A DNA stretch of 64,000 bases from Candidatus Eisenbacteria bacterium. GTDB taxonomy: Bacteria > Desulfobacterota > Binatia > DP-6. Every line of letters starts with the position of its first letter. The stretch's first letter is position 1. Below are positions 8,759 through 19,479 of this stretch, piece by piece. The DNA is taken from assembly GCA_035577985.1 (NCBI GenBank), contig DATJZY010000065.1, positions 17,019-81,018 of the forward strand, in the 5' to 3' direction. The notes under the pieces were generated by a model. That model was given only the letters and a program-made list of their open reading frames with translations. It did no database searches and was not told where the DNA came from. Made by a program: the position numbers and the translations under genes.

Positions 8759-10686
8759 GCGGTCCCGAGCTGCTGGAGCTCGACGTACCGGCGGTACGCG
8801 CCCCGTGGACGCGCGAGCAGGTCGCGCGGTGCCCCGTCTTCGACGAGGCGTCCGTCCTCCAGCACGAGCACGCGGTCGGCGGCCTGCGCGATCGCGAGGC
8901 GATGGCTGATCACGAGCACGATGCGCGAGGGTGCGAGCTCGCGCAGGCGCGCCACGAGCCGGCGCTCGCTCGCCGGATCGAGCGCGGCCGTCGGCTCGTC
9001 GAGGATCAAGATGGGCGCGTCGCGCAGGAAGGCGCGCGCGATCGCCACCCGACTCCGCTGCCCGACGGAGAGCTTCGCGCCGCCACGCCCGACCGCCGTC
9101 GCGTAGCCTGCCGGAAGGGCGCGCACGAACTCGTCGGCGCCGGCGAGCATCGCCGCGCGGCGGACCTCGAGATCCGAGGCGTCGGGGTCACCCAAGCGGA
9201 TGTTGTCGGCGATGGTGCCCTGGAGGAGACCGGGCTCCTGGAAGACGAAGCCGACGCGTGCGCGAAGCGACGCGGCCCGCAGCTCCGTCACGTCCCGGCC
9301 GTCGACGAGCACGCGCCCCGCGGTCGCGACGAGAAAGCCCGGAACGAGGCTCGCGAACGTCGTCTTGCCGGCGCCGGCCGGCCCGACGAGAGCCACCAGC
9401 TCGCCGCGCCGCAGCTCGCAGGACACGTCGCACAGCACGGGAGCACCGGCGTGGTCGAAGCCGACCTGCTCGAATCGGATCCGCTCGGGCGCAACGGGCG
9501 CATCCACCGCGGCCGCCGGAACGTGCTCGGCCGGCGCGTCGAGCGCGTCGAACACGCGGCCGAGTCCGGCCGCCGAGGTCTGCAAGCGGATCCAGCACGT
9601 GCCGAGCTCGACGACGTAGAAGACGACTTGCGCGAAATACGCGAAGAGCAGCGCGAAGTCGCCGACCGAGATGCGACCCGCGATGACCAGATCGGCGATG
9701 TGCAGGAAGGTGTAGAGCGCGAGCCCGAAGCCGGCGAAGGTCGCGACCAGCGCGGCACCGCCGCCCAGCAGCAACATGCGCCGGTGGCTCGTGAAGCCCG
9801 CCCAGCTCATGCGATCGAAGCGCTGTCGCTCGCCGGTGCCGGCGTCGAGGCCCTGGATGGCCGGCACCCGGGCGAGCGCTTCGGACAGCTTCGCGGTCGC
9901 TCGCGCACCGGCGACCCGGCTTTCGGTCGCCGCGCGCCGGAGCGCCGTGACGAAGGGCCAGGTGACCAGGAACGAGAGCGGGAGGAACGCCAGCGCCGCC
10001 AGGATGAGCTCGGGCAGATCGCCGAACGCGAGCTCGATGGCGCCGGCGGTGAGCGCGAGGCCGATCGGCGCCACGATCGGTGTCAGCACGAGCCGATAGC
10101 ACGCGTTCGTGATCGCGGGCGTGTCGTACATCACGCGATAGACGGCGTCGCCGAGCTGCGTGTCGGCGAGCGCGGGCATCGGCGTCGCGAGGAGGCGCGC
10201 GAACAGGTCGCAGCGGAAGCGGTGATTCAGGTCCTGCGTCAGGCGCATCGTGAACCACGTCTCGAGCAGCCCGACGAGCCCGCCGTGCGCGCTCCAGCCG
10301 GCGTTGGCGGCGTTCTCCGTGGTGGTGGCGGTATCCCCCCCGCTCGCGAGCGACGTGTCGGCGTAGCTGTTCTCGGGGGACGTGGTCCCGAACGCGCCGA
10401 CCAGGACGAGCAGCACCCCCTGGGCGACGACCGTCCACCACAGGATGCCCATCGGATCGTGCTCGGGGAGCCAGTCCGTGAACCACCGAACGAAGAACGG
10501 ATAGGGCCGAGGCAGCGCGCCGAACGGCGTCCCGACGATGACGTGATCGATCAGGATCTTGGTCGGCCACGGCAGCAGGAGCACCGGCACCAGGCCGAGG
10601 AGCACGATCGCCAGCTTGGTGAGGAAGCGACCCCGGAAAGGCCACATGTGGGCCAGGGCGCGGGCGAGCACGCGCGTCGGCTTCAT
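8755..10686 (-). CDS. ABC exporter half-transporter (membrane and ATPase domains fused)
   Basis: The 643-residue protein has an N-terminal six-helix exporter domain (about 1-400) and a C-terminal ATPase. Walker A GPAGAGKT starts near residue 435, the signature is LSVGQ (539-543, a variant of LSGGQ), Walker B ILILDEP is at about 558-564 and the switch His lies in ISHRL. Residues about 85-115 form an extra soluble insert rich in Ser, Thr and Asn within the membrane domain. It overlaps both neighbours by 4 bases and almost certainly dimerises with the product of the gene immediately upstream. A lipid or glycolipid substrate is suggested by the GT39 gene that follows, but this is inference. Confidence 0.9.
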   Translation of the reverse strand: MKPTRVLARALAHMWPFRGRFLTKLAIVLLGLVPVLLLPWPTKILIDHVIVGTPFGALPRPYPFFVRWFTDWLPEHDPMGILWWTVVAQGVLLVLVGAFGTTSPENSYADTSLASGGDTATTTENAANAGWSAHGGLVGLLETWFTMRLTQDLNHRFRCDLFARLLATPMPALADTQLGDAVYRVMYDTPAITNACYRLVLTPIVAPIGLALTAGAIELAFGDLPELILAALAFLPLSFLVTWPFVTALRRAATESRVAGARATAKLSEALARVPAIQGLDAGTGERQRFDRMSWAGFTSHRRMLLLGGGAALVATFAGFGLALYTFLHIADLVIAGRISVGDFALLFAYFAQVVFYVVELGTCWIRLQTSAAGLGRVFDALDAPAEHVPAAAVDAPVAPERIRFEQVGFDHAGAPVLCDVSCELRRGELVALVGPAGAGKTTFASLVPGFLVATAGRVLVDGRDVTELRAASLRARVGFVFQEPGLLQGTIADNIRLGDPDASDLEVRRAAMLAGADEFVRALPAGYATAVGRGGAKLSVGQRSRVAIARAFLRDAPILILDEPTAALDPASERRLVARLRELAPSRIVLVISHRLAIAQAADRVLVLEDGRLVEDGAPRDLLARPRGAYRRYVELQQLGTA

Positions 10687-12596
10687 GCGACCAGCCCCTC
10701 GAGCTCGCTCGCGACCAGCGCGCGGTACACGCCGCTCGGACGCTCGAGCAGCGTGCGGTGCGGTCCCTGCTCGACCACGCGCCCGCCCTCGAGCACGACG
10801 ATGTGGTCGGCCCGCCGCACGGTCGTCAGCCGATGGGTCACGACGACGATCACGCGGCCGCGGCCCCAGTCGGCGAGGCGGTCGAGGAGCGCCGCCTCGG
10901 TCGCGGGATCGAGCGACGCGGTCGGCTCGTCGAGGACGAGAATGCGCGGGTCCTTCAGCACGGCGCGCGCCACGGCCAGGCGCTGCCGCTCGCCCGCCGA
11001 GAGCTTTGCGCCGCGCTCGCCGATCACGGTCTCGTAGCCCGACGGCAGCCGCATGATGAAGTCGTCCGCGCAGGCGACGCGCGCGGCCGCGCGGACGGCG
11101 TCGTCGGTGGCCTGCGGCGCGGCGTAGCGGATGTTCTCGCGCACGCTTCCGGCGGCCAGGAGGGGCTCCTGCAGGACGACGGCCATGCGCGCGCGCAGGC
11201 TCCCGACCCGCAGGCGACGCAGGTCCTGGCCGTCGATCGTGACCGCGCCGCGATCGGGGTCGAACAGACGCAGCAGCAGCGCGACCAGCGTGCTCTTGCC
11301 GGCGCCGGTCGGTCCGACGATCGCAGTGATCTCACCGGCGCGGGCTGACAGCGAGACGTCCGCGAGCGCGGGGCGTCCCGGCTCGTAGGCGAAGATCACG
11401 TGGTCGAAGGCCACGCCCTCGCGGGCGGGCGGCGCGTCGACGGCGTCCGGCGCTTCGACCACATCCGGCGTGAGGTCGAGCACGGCGAAGGCCCGGCGCA
11501 GTCCGACGACGACGTCGTGCGCCTGGGCCCACGTGCGCCAGAGCTGGCGTGCGGCGCTGGTGCCGTTGCCCAGGTGCTGGCGCACGAACTGGAAGCAGCC
11601 GAGGTTCCAGGCCGCGAAGCCCGCCATCACGAGCAGGCGCCGCGCGAGCACGGGCGCACCGTCGCGCGCCGACGCCGTCGCCCACGCCGTCGCGATGATG
11701 AGTGCCGCGCCGAGCACGATGAAGACTGCGACGTCGAAGGCCACCAGCAACCCGCGAGCCGCGAAGGCTCCGCGAAAGGCGGCGGCGGAATCGGCGGTGA
11801 AGCGCGCGAGGGCCCAGGGCTCGGCGCCGTACGCCTTCAGCACCGGGAGGCTCGCGAGCTCCTCCTCGATGCTCGCGGTGAGGCCGCTGGCGCGCTCGCG
11901 GGCGATCCGGAAGCCGCGCGCGAGCCGCGGGCTCACCAGCATCGCCAGGCCCACGATCGGCGGCCAGGTGGCCAGGAGAACGAGGGCGAGCCGCGGGTCG
12001 ACCGCCGCGACCAGCGCGAGGGACAGCACGAGACGCCCGATCCCGAACAGCGGCAGGAGCAGGAGCACCTGCACCACCTGGGTCACCATCGCGCTGTCCT
12101 GGAAGAGGCGATAGATCGCGTCGCCCACGCGCGCGGTGCCGTGGAAGCGCAGCGAGAGCGCCTGCAGGCGATCGAAGAGCGCGACCCGCAGGTGCTGGTT
12201 CACCCACTGCAGGATCGTGAGCTGGTAGTACCAGAGCGCCATGCCGGCGAAGAGGGCGGGGATCGCGAACACCGCCCAGAGGGCGATCGCGCGCACGGCG
12301 ATGGCGTGGCGGACGGCGGCGGTCATGGTCGTGACGTCCGCGGTCGTCGCCGGATCGAGCCGGAGCACGGACGCTTGCAGCGTCGTCAGCGGCGCGCCGT
12401 TCAGCACGCGCGTCCACACGACGTCGAACAGGAGCGCGCTCGGTGGAATCAGCACGAGCGCCAGCATCGTCACGGACGCGAGGAGCGCCGCGACGTGCCA
12501 GCGGACGGGGCGGACCCACTCGAGCGTTCGCCGGACGAGCACGACGACGTCGCCGAGACGCGGGCGGCTGTTCTCGCCGGAGGGAAGATCGCTCAC
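10683..12596 (-). CDS. ABC exporter half-transporter, partner of the following ABC gene
   Basis: The 637-residue protein has the fused exporter layout: a six-helix membrane domain, Walker A GPTGAGKS (about 428-435), signature LSAGE (532-536), Walker B ILVLDEP and a THRL switch histidine. The start is the GTG at 12596, which overlaps the anti-sigma stop in a GTGA arrangement. The open frame extends further upstream, but only as the antisense-like shadow of the anti-sigma gene. Two different half-transporters in tandem are the usual sign of a heterodimeric exporter. Regulation presumably comes from the ECF sigma and anti-sigma pair at the head of the operon. Confidence 0.9.
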   Translation of the reverse strand: MSDLPSGENSRPRLGDVVVLVRRTLEWVRPVRWHVAALLASVTMLALVLIPPSALLFDVVWTRVLNGAPLTTLQASVLRLDPATTADVTTMTAAVRHAIAVRAIALWAVFAIPALFAGMALWYYQLTILQWVNQHLRVALFDRLQALSLRFHGTARVGDAIYRLFQDSAMVTQVVQVLLLLPLFGIGRLVLSLALVAAVDPRLALVLLATWPPIVGLAMLVSPRLARGFRIARERASGLTASIEEELASLPVLKAYGAEPWALARFTADSAAAFRGAFAARGLLVAFDVAVFIVLGAALIIATAWATASARDGAPVLARRLLVMAGFAAWNLGCFQFVRQHLGNGTSAARQLWRTWAQAHDVVVGLRRAFAVLDLTPDVVEAPDAVDAPPAREGVAFDHVIFAYEPGRPALADVSLSARAGEITAIVGPTGAGKSTLVALLLRLFDPDRGAVTIDGQDLRRLRVGSLRARMAVVLQEPLLAAGSVRENIRYAAPQATDDAVRAAARVACADDFIMRLPSGYETVIGERGAKLSAGERQRLAVARAVLKDPRILVLDEPTASLDPATEAALLDRLADWGRGRVIVVVTHRLTTVRRADHIVVLEGGRVVEQGPHRTLLERPSGVYRALVASELEGLVA

Positions 12597-13678
12597 GGAG
12601 CCGTCACCCGAAAGTGGCGTTCGCCGGCTTCGCCGTCCTTGGACGCGAACGTGAGCGCGTACCGGCCCGGAGTCAGCAAGCGCGACGGAAAACGGAACGC
12701 CGGGCGGCCGGCGTCGGCGTCGGACGCGCTCTCGCGTCGTGCGACGAAGGTCCGCACGCCCCCCGCGTCGTGGAGCATCGCCGCCGCCGCGCCCGGTGGC
12801 GCGTCCTCGATGCGAAGGATCACGTCGCCGGCGCCCGGAGCAATGACGATGGTCGGCTCGCCCGCCGCGATGAGAATCTCCGGCGTGGTCGCCTGCGCTC
12901 GCGACCGCATCTGCTCGGGCTCGGCCGGCTTCGACTTCTGCTCGGCGTCGTTGCGCGCCAGACCCTCGTCGCCTTTGGCCGCCGCTGCGAGCTTGTCGCG
13001 GGCCACGTAGCCGAGCGCCGTCGCCGCGGGTGCGGGGGTGTCGGCCTCCTTGCGAAGATCGTACTCGTCGCCTGACGGGGCGGGCGCGGCCGCCGGCTTC
13101 CCGCCACCGGCTCCGGCGGGCGCCTCCGGCTGGCGCGTCTTGGCGGGAGCCGCCTCCTCGTCGGCGAGGACGTGGCGCGCGGGCCCCCCGATCGATCTCT
13201 TCTCCTGCTCCACGACGGCCGTCGGCGCAGTGACGCGGCCCGAGAGCGTCGGGTACAGCACGGCGAGGAGCGCCACCGCGTAGGCGAAGGCCGGGTGCCA
13301 CAGGATGCGGCCGATCGACGGGAACGCAAACGACCGGCGCGGTCGCGGCGTCCGCTCGGCGGCCGGTGCGGACAGCGGATCGAACGTCCGCAGCGTGTGC
13401 GCCTCGTCGCGACACGCCGCACACGCGGCCAGATGCTCGGCGATCGCATGTCGCGTCGTGGGGGCGAGCGCGGCGCCCCCGTCGACGTAGCGCACGAGGT
13501 CGTCCGGATCGGGGTGCGATCCGCTGCCGAGGGCCAGGTGGAGCTCCGTCCACGCGCGCACCTCGGCGGCGCACGCCGGACAGCGCGGATAGTGGTCGCG
13601 GAACTCGGCCCATACCGCTCCGGTCGGATCGGCGAGAAAGCCCGCGAGATCGAGCTCGTATGCCTTCCGGCAGCTCAT
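12593..13678 (-). CDS. Zinc-finger anti-sigma factor with extracytoplasmic sensor domain
   Basis: The 361-residue protein has two short cysteine motifs in its cytoplasmic part, HYPRCPACAAE (about 29-39) and HLAACAACRDE (about 82-92), matching HxxxCxxC zinc anti-sigma domains. A single membrane helix lies near residues 127-147. A low-complexity Ala/Pro/Lys-rich spacer follows, then a C-terminal beta-rich domain of about 110 residues that would lie in the periplasm. It should hold the sigma factor encoded 49 bases upstream until a surface signal releases it. Duplication of the zinc-finger motif is unusual. Its downstream neighbours are ABC exporters, so the sensed stress may be envelope-related. 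Confidence 0.8.
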   Translation of the reverse strand: MSCRKAYELDLAGFLADPTGAVWAEFRDHYPRCPACAAEVRAWTELHLALGSGSHPDPDDLVRYVDGGAALAPTTRHAIAEHLAACAACRDEAHTLRTFDPLSAPAAERTPRPRRSFAFPSIGRILWHPAFAYAVALLAVLYPTLSGRVTAPTAVVEQEKRSIGGPARHVLADEEAAPAKTRQPEAPAGAGGGKPAAAPAPSGDEYDLRKEADTPAPAATALGYVARDKLAAAAKGDEGLARNDAEQKSKPAEPEQMRSRAQATTPEILIAAGEPTIVIAPGAGDVILRIEDAPPGAAAAMLHDAGGVRTFVARRESASDADAGRPAFRFPSRLLTPGRYALTFASKDGEAGERHFRVTAP

Positions 13679-13727
13679 GCGTCCCCGCCCTGGAGGTCGG
13701 CCGCGCGCGACGAAATGGATCGCGCCG

Positions 13728-14273
13728 TCACGTCGGCTCCTCGGCGAAGCGGCGCCGCAGCGCGGTCAGGGCCTCGCGCAGCCGGCGCTTCATCGTCCCG
13801 AGCGGGATCCCGGTGTCGCGACTCACCTGCTCGTAGGTCTTGCCTTCGCGATAGACGCCCTCGAGCACGCGTTGCGCGTCGGCGGGCAGATCGCGGGCCG
13901 CGGTCCACACCTCCCTCGCACGCGCGTCGGGAGCGGGGTCGGCGACGGCGCGCGCCGTCTCCTCGTCCCACGGCAGCGTCTCGCGCTCGTGGTGGCGCAG
14001 CTTCGTCTTCAGGCGGTCGACGAACTTGTTGCGCGTGAGGACGCGGACGTAGCCGACGAAGGCCTGCGGATCGCGCAGCCGTCCCGCCTGGGCGTTTGCG
14101 ACGATGGCGAGCAGCACCTCCTGGCGCAGGTCGTCCCATTCGTCGCGGAAGTCGTACGCGCGGAGCTGTGTGAGCTGACTGGTCACGAGGCGGTTCACCC
14201 GGGCGAGTGCCGCCCGCTCGCCGGCGAGGAGCCCGCGGAGGACCAGGAGCCAGTCCTCGCCGGGGCTCACCAT
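13728..14273 (-). CDS. ECF-type RNA polymerase sigma factor
   Basis: The 181-residue product has region 2 (DFRDEWDDLRQEVLLAI followed by FVGYVRVLTRNKFVDRLK) and region 4 (LPADAQRVLEGVYREGKTYEQVSRDTGIPLGTMKRRLREAL), with no region 1 or 3, as in extracytoplasmic-function sigma factors. It heads the minus-strand operon sigma, anti-sigma, ABC, ABC, GT39. It is divergent from the VIT/vWA gene across 272 bases, so both could share a regulatory region. Autoregulation is likely by analogy with other ECF systems but no clear -35 was seen. Confidence 0.9.
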   Translation of the reverse strand: MVSPGEDWLLVLRGLLAGERAALARVNRLVTSQLTQLRAYDFRDEWDDLRQEVLLAIVANAQAGRLRDPQAFVGYVRVLTRNKFVDRLKTKLRHHERETLPWDEETARAVADPAPDARAREVWTAARDLPADAQRVLEGVYREGKTYEQVSRDTGIPLGTMKRRLREALTALRRRFAEEPT

Positions 14274-14545
14274 CGGCGTGCCATCCTAGGCCAATGCCCT
14301 GGCGTGGACCAACGCGGTCTCCGCGGATCGCGTTTCGGCGGGCGGGCGGCCGGGGAAAGGGCTTCGGCTTCGGCTCCGCCGCGCGACACGACACACGGCG
14401 TGTCACGGCCCGACGTTTCGTCGCGCCGCTTCGCAGGCGCCTCCGCCCTCCCCCCGGGCCGCCCGCCCGCCGCCCGCGCAGCGAGCCGCGCAGCGGCGTG
14501 ATCCGATTTCGCGGGGCGCGACGACCTACGCGGCAGGAGGTCATC
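14274..14545. promoter_or_regulatory. Divergent intergenic region between ECF sigma and VIT/vWA genes
   Basis: This 272-base gap must hold the promoters for both directions. I see a short inverted repeat, GACAC-ACGGC-GTGTC (14390-14404), as a possible operator, and a strong AGGAGG ribosome site at 14535-14540 for the plus-strand gene. No convincing ECF -35/-10 pair could be picked out by eye. Confidence 0.4.
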
Positions 14546-16873
14546 ATGCGAACTGCACTTGCCATAGCGACCCTCGTGTTGGCGCTGAGCGTCCGTCCCG
14601 CGCTCGCCGCCACTGGTTCTCTCGACGCCGTCGGACCCGATGGACGGGCGCTCGGGGGGTGTCCACTCGAGCATACGGACGTGAAGGCGACGGTGTCGGG
14701 CTTCGTCGCGCGCGTGACGGTCACGCAGCGGTTCGGGAATCCGTTCTCGGACCCGATCGAGGCGATCTACACGTTTCCGCTCTCCGAGCGCGCGGCCGTC
14801 GACGCCATGACGATGCGCACCGGCGATCGCGAGATCCGCGGTGACATCAAGACCCGGGAAGAGGCGCACAGGATCTACGAGGAGGCGAAGCGTGCCGGCA
14901 AGCTCACCAGCATCCTCGACGAGGAGCGGCCGAACATCTTCACGCAGTCGCTCGCCAACGTGATGCCGGGCGCAAAGGTCGAGATCGTCATCTCCTACGT
15001 CGAGCCGCTCAAGTTCGCGGCCGGCACCTTCGAGCTGACGTTCCCGACCGTGGTCGGGCCGCGCTTCATTCCGCCGGCCGGCGTGCCGGATGCGGACCGG
15101 ATCACGCCGCCGGTCACCCCCGAGGGGACGCGTGCCGGGCACGACATCGCGATTGCCGTCGACGTCGACGCGGGCCTGCCGATCGGCACGGTAGAGTCGC
15201 CGCTGCACGAGATCGACGTCGCGCGCCCGGACGCCACGCATGTCCGCGTGGCACTGCGCGCGAAGGACGAGATTCCGAACCGCGACTTCGTGCTGCGCTG
15301 GGGCGTGTCGGGTGACCAGGTGCGCAGCGGCTACCTCGCGCACCGCGACCCCAAGGGCGACGGGTACGTGACGTTCATCCTCGTGCCCCCGAAGCGGGTC
15401 ACGGCCACGACGGCGGCACCGAAGGAGATGATCTTCGTCATCGACCGCTCGGGCTCGCAGTCGGGCCTGCCGCTCCTCAAAGCCAAGGAGACGATGCACT
15501 GGATCCTCGACCACATGAACGCGAACGATACCTTCCAGGTCGTCGACTTCGGGAACACGGCGAGCCAGCTTTTTCCGACGCCGCAGCCGGCGAGCCTCGA
15601 GATGCGCCGCCGGGCCCGCACGTACATCGATGCGCTCGAGGCGAACGGCGGCACCATGATGGCCGACGCGGTCGAGACCGTGTGTCGGATGCCCGCGGCC
15701 GACAACCGCCTACGCATCGTCACGTTCATGACCGACGGCTACGTCGGCAACGACCTCGAGGTGCTGGGGCTGGTGAAGAAGCTCCGCGGCACCTCACGCT
15801 GGTTCCCGTTCGGGACGGGCAACGGCGTCAACCGCTTCCTCATCGACGGCATGGCGCGCCTCGGTGGCGGCGAGGCCGACTACGTCCTGCTGAACGAGTC
15901 GGGCGAGAAGGTCGCCCGCCAGTTCTACGACAAGATCGCGTCGCCGGTCCTGACCGACGTGCACGTCGACTTCGAAGGACTGGAGGTCGTCGACGTCTTC
16001 CCGCGCGAGCAGTCGGACGTGTGGGCGGAGCGCCCGCTCGTCGTCCACGCGCGCTATCGCACGGCGGGGCATGGCCGCGTCGTGCTGCGGGGCTTCCAGC
16101 AGGGGAGGGCGTACGAGCAGGCGCTCGACGTGACGCTGCCGGCGGCCGAACCCGAGCACGATGCGATCGCGTCCATGTGGGCGCGCGCCAAGGTCGAGGC
16201 GCTCACGAACGAGGATCTCTCGGCCATGCAATCGGGGAGCTTCCCGGCGCCGCTGAAGGATCAGATCGTCCAGGTCGCGCTCGCGCACCGCATCGTGACG
16301 CCGTTCACGTCGTTCGTGGCGGTGGAGGATCGGGTGGTGAACGAGGGCGGTGTCACCCGAACGGTCGCGGTTCCCGTGGAGATGCCCCAGGGCGTGACCT
16401 ACGAGGGCGTCTTCGGTGACGGGAGAGGAGGCGCCGGCGGCAAGCTCGCCGCCGCGCAGGCGCCGGCCGGCTCGCCCATGCGGGCCCTGGGCTACGCCGC
16501 CAAGTCGGCGACCGAGCCGATGGCACGCGACGAGCTGCGGGCCGACAAGGCCGCCCCGCTCGAGGAGAAGGAGTACGACCGACCGGCTCGGACGCTGTCC
16601 GTCGCGGCACGGCGCCGCCTCGCACCCGCGCTCGCGACACTGATCGAGAAGGGGCCCGGTGCTCCGGGCGCCGCGACGTCGGGCGGCGGATGGGTACGCG
16701 TCCGCGTCTCGCTCAAGAGCCCGTCGGCGGACGTCGTCCGGGCGCTCGAAGCGGCCGGACTGCAGCTGGGACGGATCGGCACCAGGACGATCGAGGGCGT
16801 CGTCGCTCTCGACAAGCTGGTCGCACTCGCCGAGCTCGACGCCGTCGAACGCATCGAGCCGGCCACGACCTGA
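14546..16873 (+). CDS. Secreted VIT and vWA domain protein
   Basis: The 775-residue product has a signal peptide (cleavage likely after ALA at 21), a VIT domain (about 25-160, with the characteristic ERAAVDAMTMRTGDREI and YEEAKRAGK stretches) and a von Willebrand A domain whose metal site DxSxS is D300-R-S-G-S304. A proline/glycine/alanine-rich tail and a small C-terminal domain (about 710-775) follow. VIT/vWA proteins are extracellular or surface protein-binding modules. The ATG at 14546 is set by an AGGAGG site 5 bases away. The frame extends upstream but only as non-coding-like sequence. It is divergent from the sigma/anti-sigma operon, and both it and the anti-sigma contain an ALGYxA patch in a similar charged context, which hints at interaction. 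Confidence 0.88.
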   Translation: MRTALAIATLVLALSVRPALAATGSLDAVGPDGRALGGCPLEHTDVKATVSGFVARVTVTQRFGNPFSDPIEAIYTFPLSERAAVDAMTMRTGDREIRGDIKTREEAHRIYEEAKRAGKLTSILDEERPNIFTQSLANVMPGAKVEIVISYVEPLKFAAGTFELTFPTVVGPRFIPPAGVPDADRITPPVTPEGTRAGHDIAIAVDVDAGLPIGTVESPLHEIDVARPDATHVRVALRAKDEIPNRDFVLRWGVSGDQVRSGYLAHRDPKGDGYVTFILVPPKRVTATTAAPKEMIFVIDRSGSQSGLPLLKAKETMHWILDHMNANDTFQVVDFGNTASQLFPTPQPASLEMRRRARTYIDALEANGGTMMADAVETVCRMPAADNRLRIVTFMTDGYVGNDLEVLGLVKKLRGTSRWFPFGTGNGVNRFLIDGMARLGGGEADYVLLNESGEKVARQFYDKIASPVLTDVHVDFEGLEVVDVFPREQSDVWAERPLVVHARYRTAGHGRVVLRGFQQGRAYEQALDVTLPAAEPEHDAIASMWARAKVEALTNEDLSAMQSGSFPAPLKDQIVQVALAHRIVTPFTSFVAVEDRVVNEGGVTRTVAVPVEMPQGVTYEGVFGDGRGGAGGKLAAAQAPAGSPMRALGYAAKSATEPMARDELRADKAAPLEEKEYDRPARTLSVAARRRLAPALATLIEKGPGAPGAATSGGGWVRVRVSLKSPSADVVRALEAAGLQLGRIGTRTIEGVVALDKLVALAELDAVERIEPATT

Positions 16874-16899
16874 GCCGTCGCACTTGGAACAACGAGCAT

Positions 16900-16935
16900 C
16901 CGGCGCCGTCGGGGAGGGGGTCCCGACGGCGCCGG
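16900..16935. terminator. Strong hairpin between convergent genes
   Basis: A perfect 14-base inverted repeat (CCGGCGCCGTCGGG / CCCGACGGCGCCGG, 8-base loop) lies 27 bases after the VIT/vWA stop and 25 bases before the end of the convergent small membrane gene. There is no T-run, so it may act in both directions as an intrinsic or Rho-assisted terminator. Confidence 0.7.
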
Positions 16936-16959
16936 GCCGTTCAGGATTCGTTCGCTCGC

Positions 16960-17217
16960 TTACGCGGCGTTACGGAATCCGTCGCGGTGATCGCTCGGTG
17001 GGTTCGGTTTCGACTCGCTGTCCGACTTCGCGTCGGGCCCGCGGCTCATCAGGATGGCGATGCGAAGAGCGACGAGACCGCCGAACGCCCACACCAGCGC
17101 CGCAACCGCCGCCGTCACGTCGACCGCCGAGAGACCGGTCGTGACGGCCGACAGCGACGGAACGAGCTGGATCGGGAACACCGTCGCGGGCAGCATCGGG
17201 AAAGCGCCGGGAAGCAT
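16960..17217 (-). CDS. Small single-helix membrane protein under a sigma-54 promoter
   Basis: The 85-residue product has a hydrophobic N-terminal half with one clear membrane segment (about 33-57) and a polar Ser/Lys/Pro/Asp tail. I do not recognise the family. The start at 17217 is supported by a GGAGGAGGAG ribosome site a few bases upstream. A -24/-12 promoter lies at 17268-17283 and tandem repeats lie further up, just behind the stop of an enhancer-binding protein gene. It is therefore probably the direct target of that regulator. It could be a membrane signalling or stress peptide. The function is unknown. Confidence 0.7.
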   Translation of the reverse strand: MLPGAFPMLPATVFPIQLVPSLSAVTTGLSAVDVTAAVAALVWAFGGLVALRIAILMSRGPDAKSDSESKPNPPSDHRDGFRNAA

Positions 17218-17267
17218 CGTCGTCTCCTCCTCCCTTGTCGGAGCTTGATCGCTCGCTCACAGAGCGA

Positions 17268-17283
17268 AGCAACGGCCATGCCA
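17268..17283 (-). promoter_or_regulatory. Sigma-54 (RpoN) -24/-12 promoter
   Basis: Read on the minus strand the sequence is TGGCATGGCCGTTGCT, matching TGGCAY-N5-TTGCW with exactly ten bases between the GG and the GC. Transcription would begin near 17257, giving a leader of about 40 bases to the ATG at 17217. The upstream gene is a sigma-54 enhancer-binding protein on the same strand. Confidence 0.85.
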
Positions 17284-17335
17284 CGGTGCGGCAACGGCGG
17301 AATGAGGGTTTTTCGAGGCGGCGGTGCATCGCCCC

Positions 17336-17370
17336 GTATGCGGTGCCGCGGATTGTATGCGCTGCGGCGC
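17336..17370. promoter_or_regulatory. Tandem direct repeats, candidate enhancer sites
   Basis: Two 16-base units, GTATGCGGTGCCGCGG (17336-17351) and GTATGCGCTGCGGCGC (17355-17370), agree at 13 of 16 positions and are offset by 19 bases, about two helical turns. They lie roughly 80-115 bases upstream of the predicted sigma-54 start site, where enhancer-binding proteins usually bind, and abut the stop codon of the regulator gene. Confidence 0.6.
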
Positions 17371-18915
<1,545 letters not shown>

Positions 18916-18999
18916 GGGACGGCCGAAGCTAGAGGCAGGCCCCTCCGGGGTCAACTTTCGGCTGCGCGGGTGTAACCGAGACCGACCGCCCGCATCGAG

Positions 19000-19479
19000 A
19001 TGAGCATGCGCGTGGTAGCCGTACTGGTCGTCTGTTGCGCCGCCGTGACGGCGTTCGCCGGGGAGCCGGTGGACCTTCCGCCGACGAGCACGCGCGCACT
19101 CCTGCGCTGGTTGCGCGACGGCGTGTACCGGCAGCGCTTCGTGCCCGAGCCCGCGGTCCACGAGTCGGAGGCCGCCGTGCACGGGCCCCACGTGCGCACC
19201 TGGTACGGTCCGGTCCTGGTGCAGGACCTGCGCGGTGGCGTGCTCCCGCTACGGCGCGGTGCGGCCATGGTGAAGGAGCTCTACTTCGCAGGCACCGACG
19301 AGGTCGTCGGCTGGTCGGTCATGCGCAAGGTACGCCGACGCAGCACACGCGGGCGCGGGTGGTACTTCTTCGAGACGTTCGACGGACGGGACGCGCTCTC
19401 CAGCGGGCGCGGCGTCGGGATCTGCGTCGGGTGCCACGCCGCCGGGAAGGATTTTCTCTTGTCGGCATTTCGACCGTAG
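19000..19479 (+). CDS. Exported cytochrome P460-like c-type haem protein
   Basis: The 159-residue product has a signal peptide (VVAVLVVCCAAVTAFAG) and ends with a CVGCH haem-attachment motif (residues 142-146) after a WYFFETFDG stretch, the arrangement of the cytochrome P460 family. In that family the haem is also linked to a Lys, and hydroxylamine or nitric oxide can be the substrate. One haem per protein is expected, in the periplasm. It sits between two GAF-type sigma-54 regulators, divergent from one and followed by the other after 61 bases. That suggests nitrogen-oxide or redox-linked control, which is inference. Confidence 0.72.
   Translation: MSMRVVAVLVVCCAAVTAFAGEPVDLPPTSTRALLRWLRDGVYRQRFVPEPAVHESEAAVHGPHVRTWYGPVLVQDLRGGVLPLRRGAAMVKELYFAGTDEVVGWSVMRKVRRRSTRGRGWYFFETFDGRDALSSGRGVGICVGCHAAGKDFLLSAFRP

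Noticed and set aside
8902..11037. A long plus-strand open frame opposite the two ABC exporter genes
   Set aside because: Its residues are biased to Arg, Ala, Glu and Asp without domain structure, as expected for the antisense of GC-rich coding DNA. The ABC motifs on the minus strand are unambiguous.
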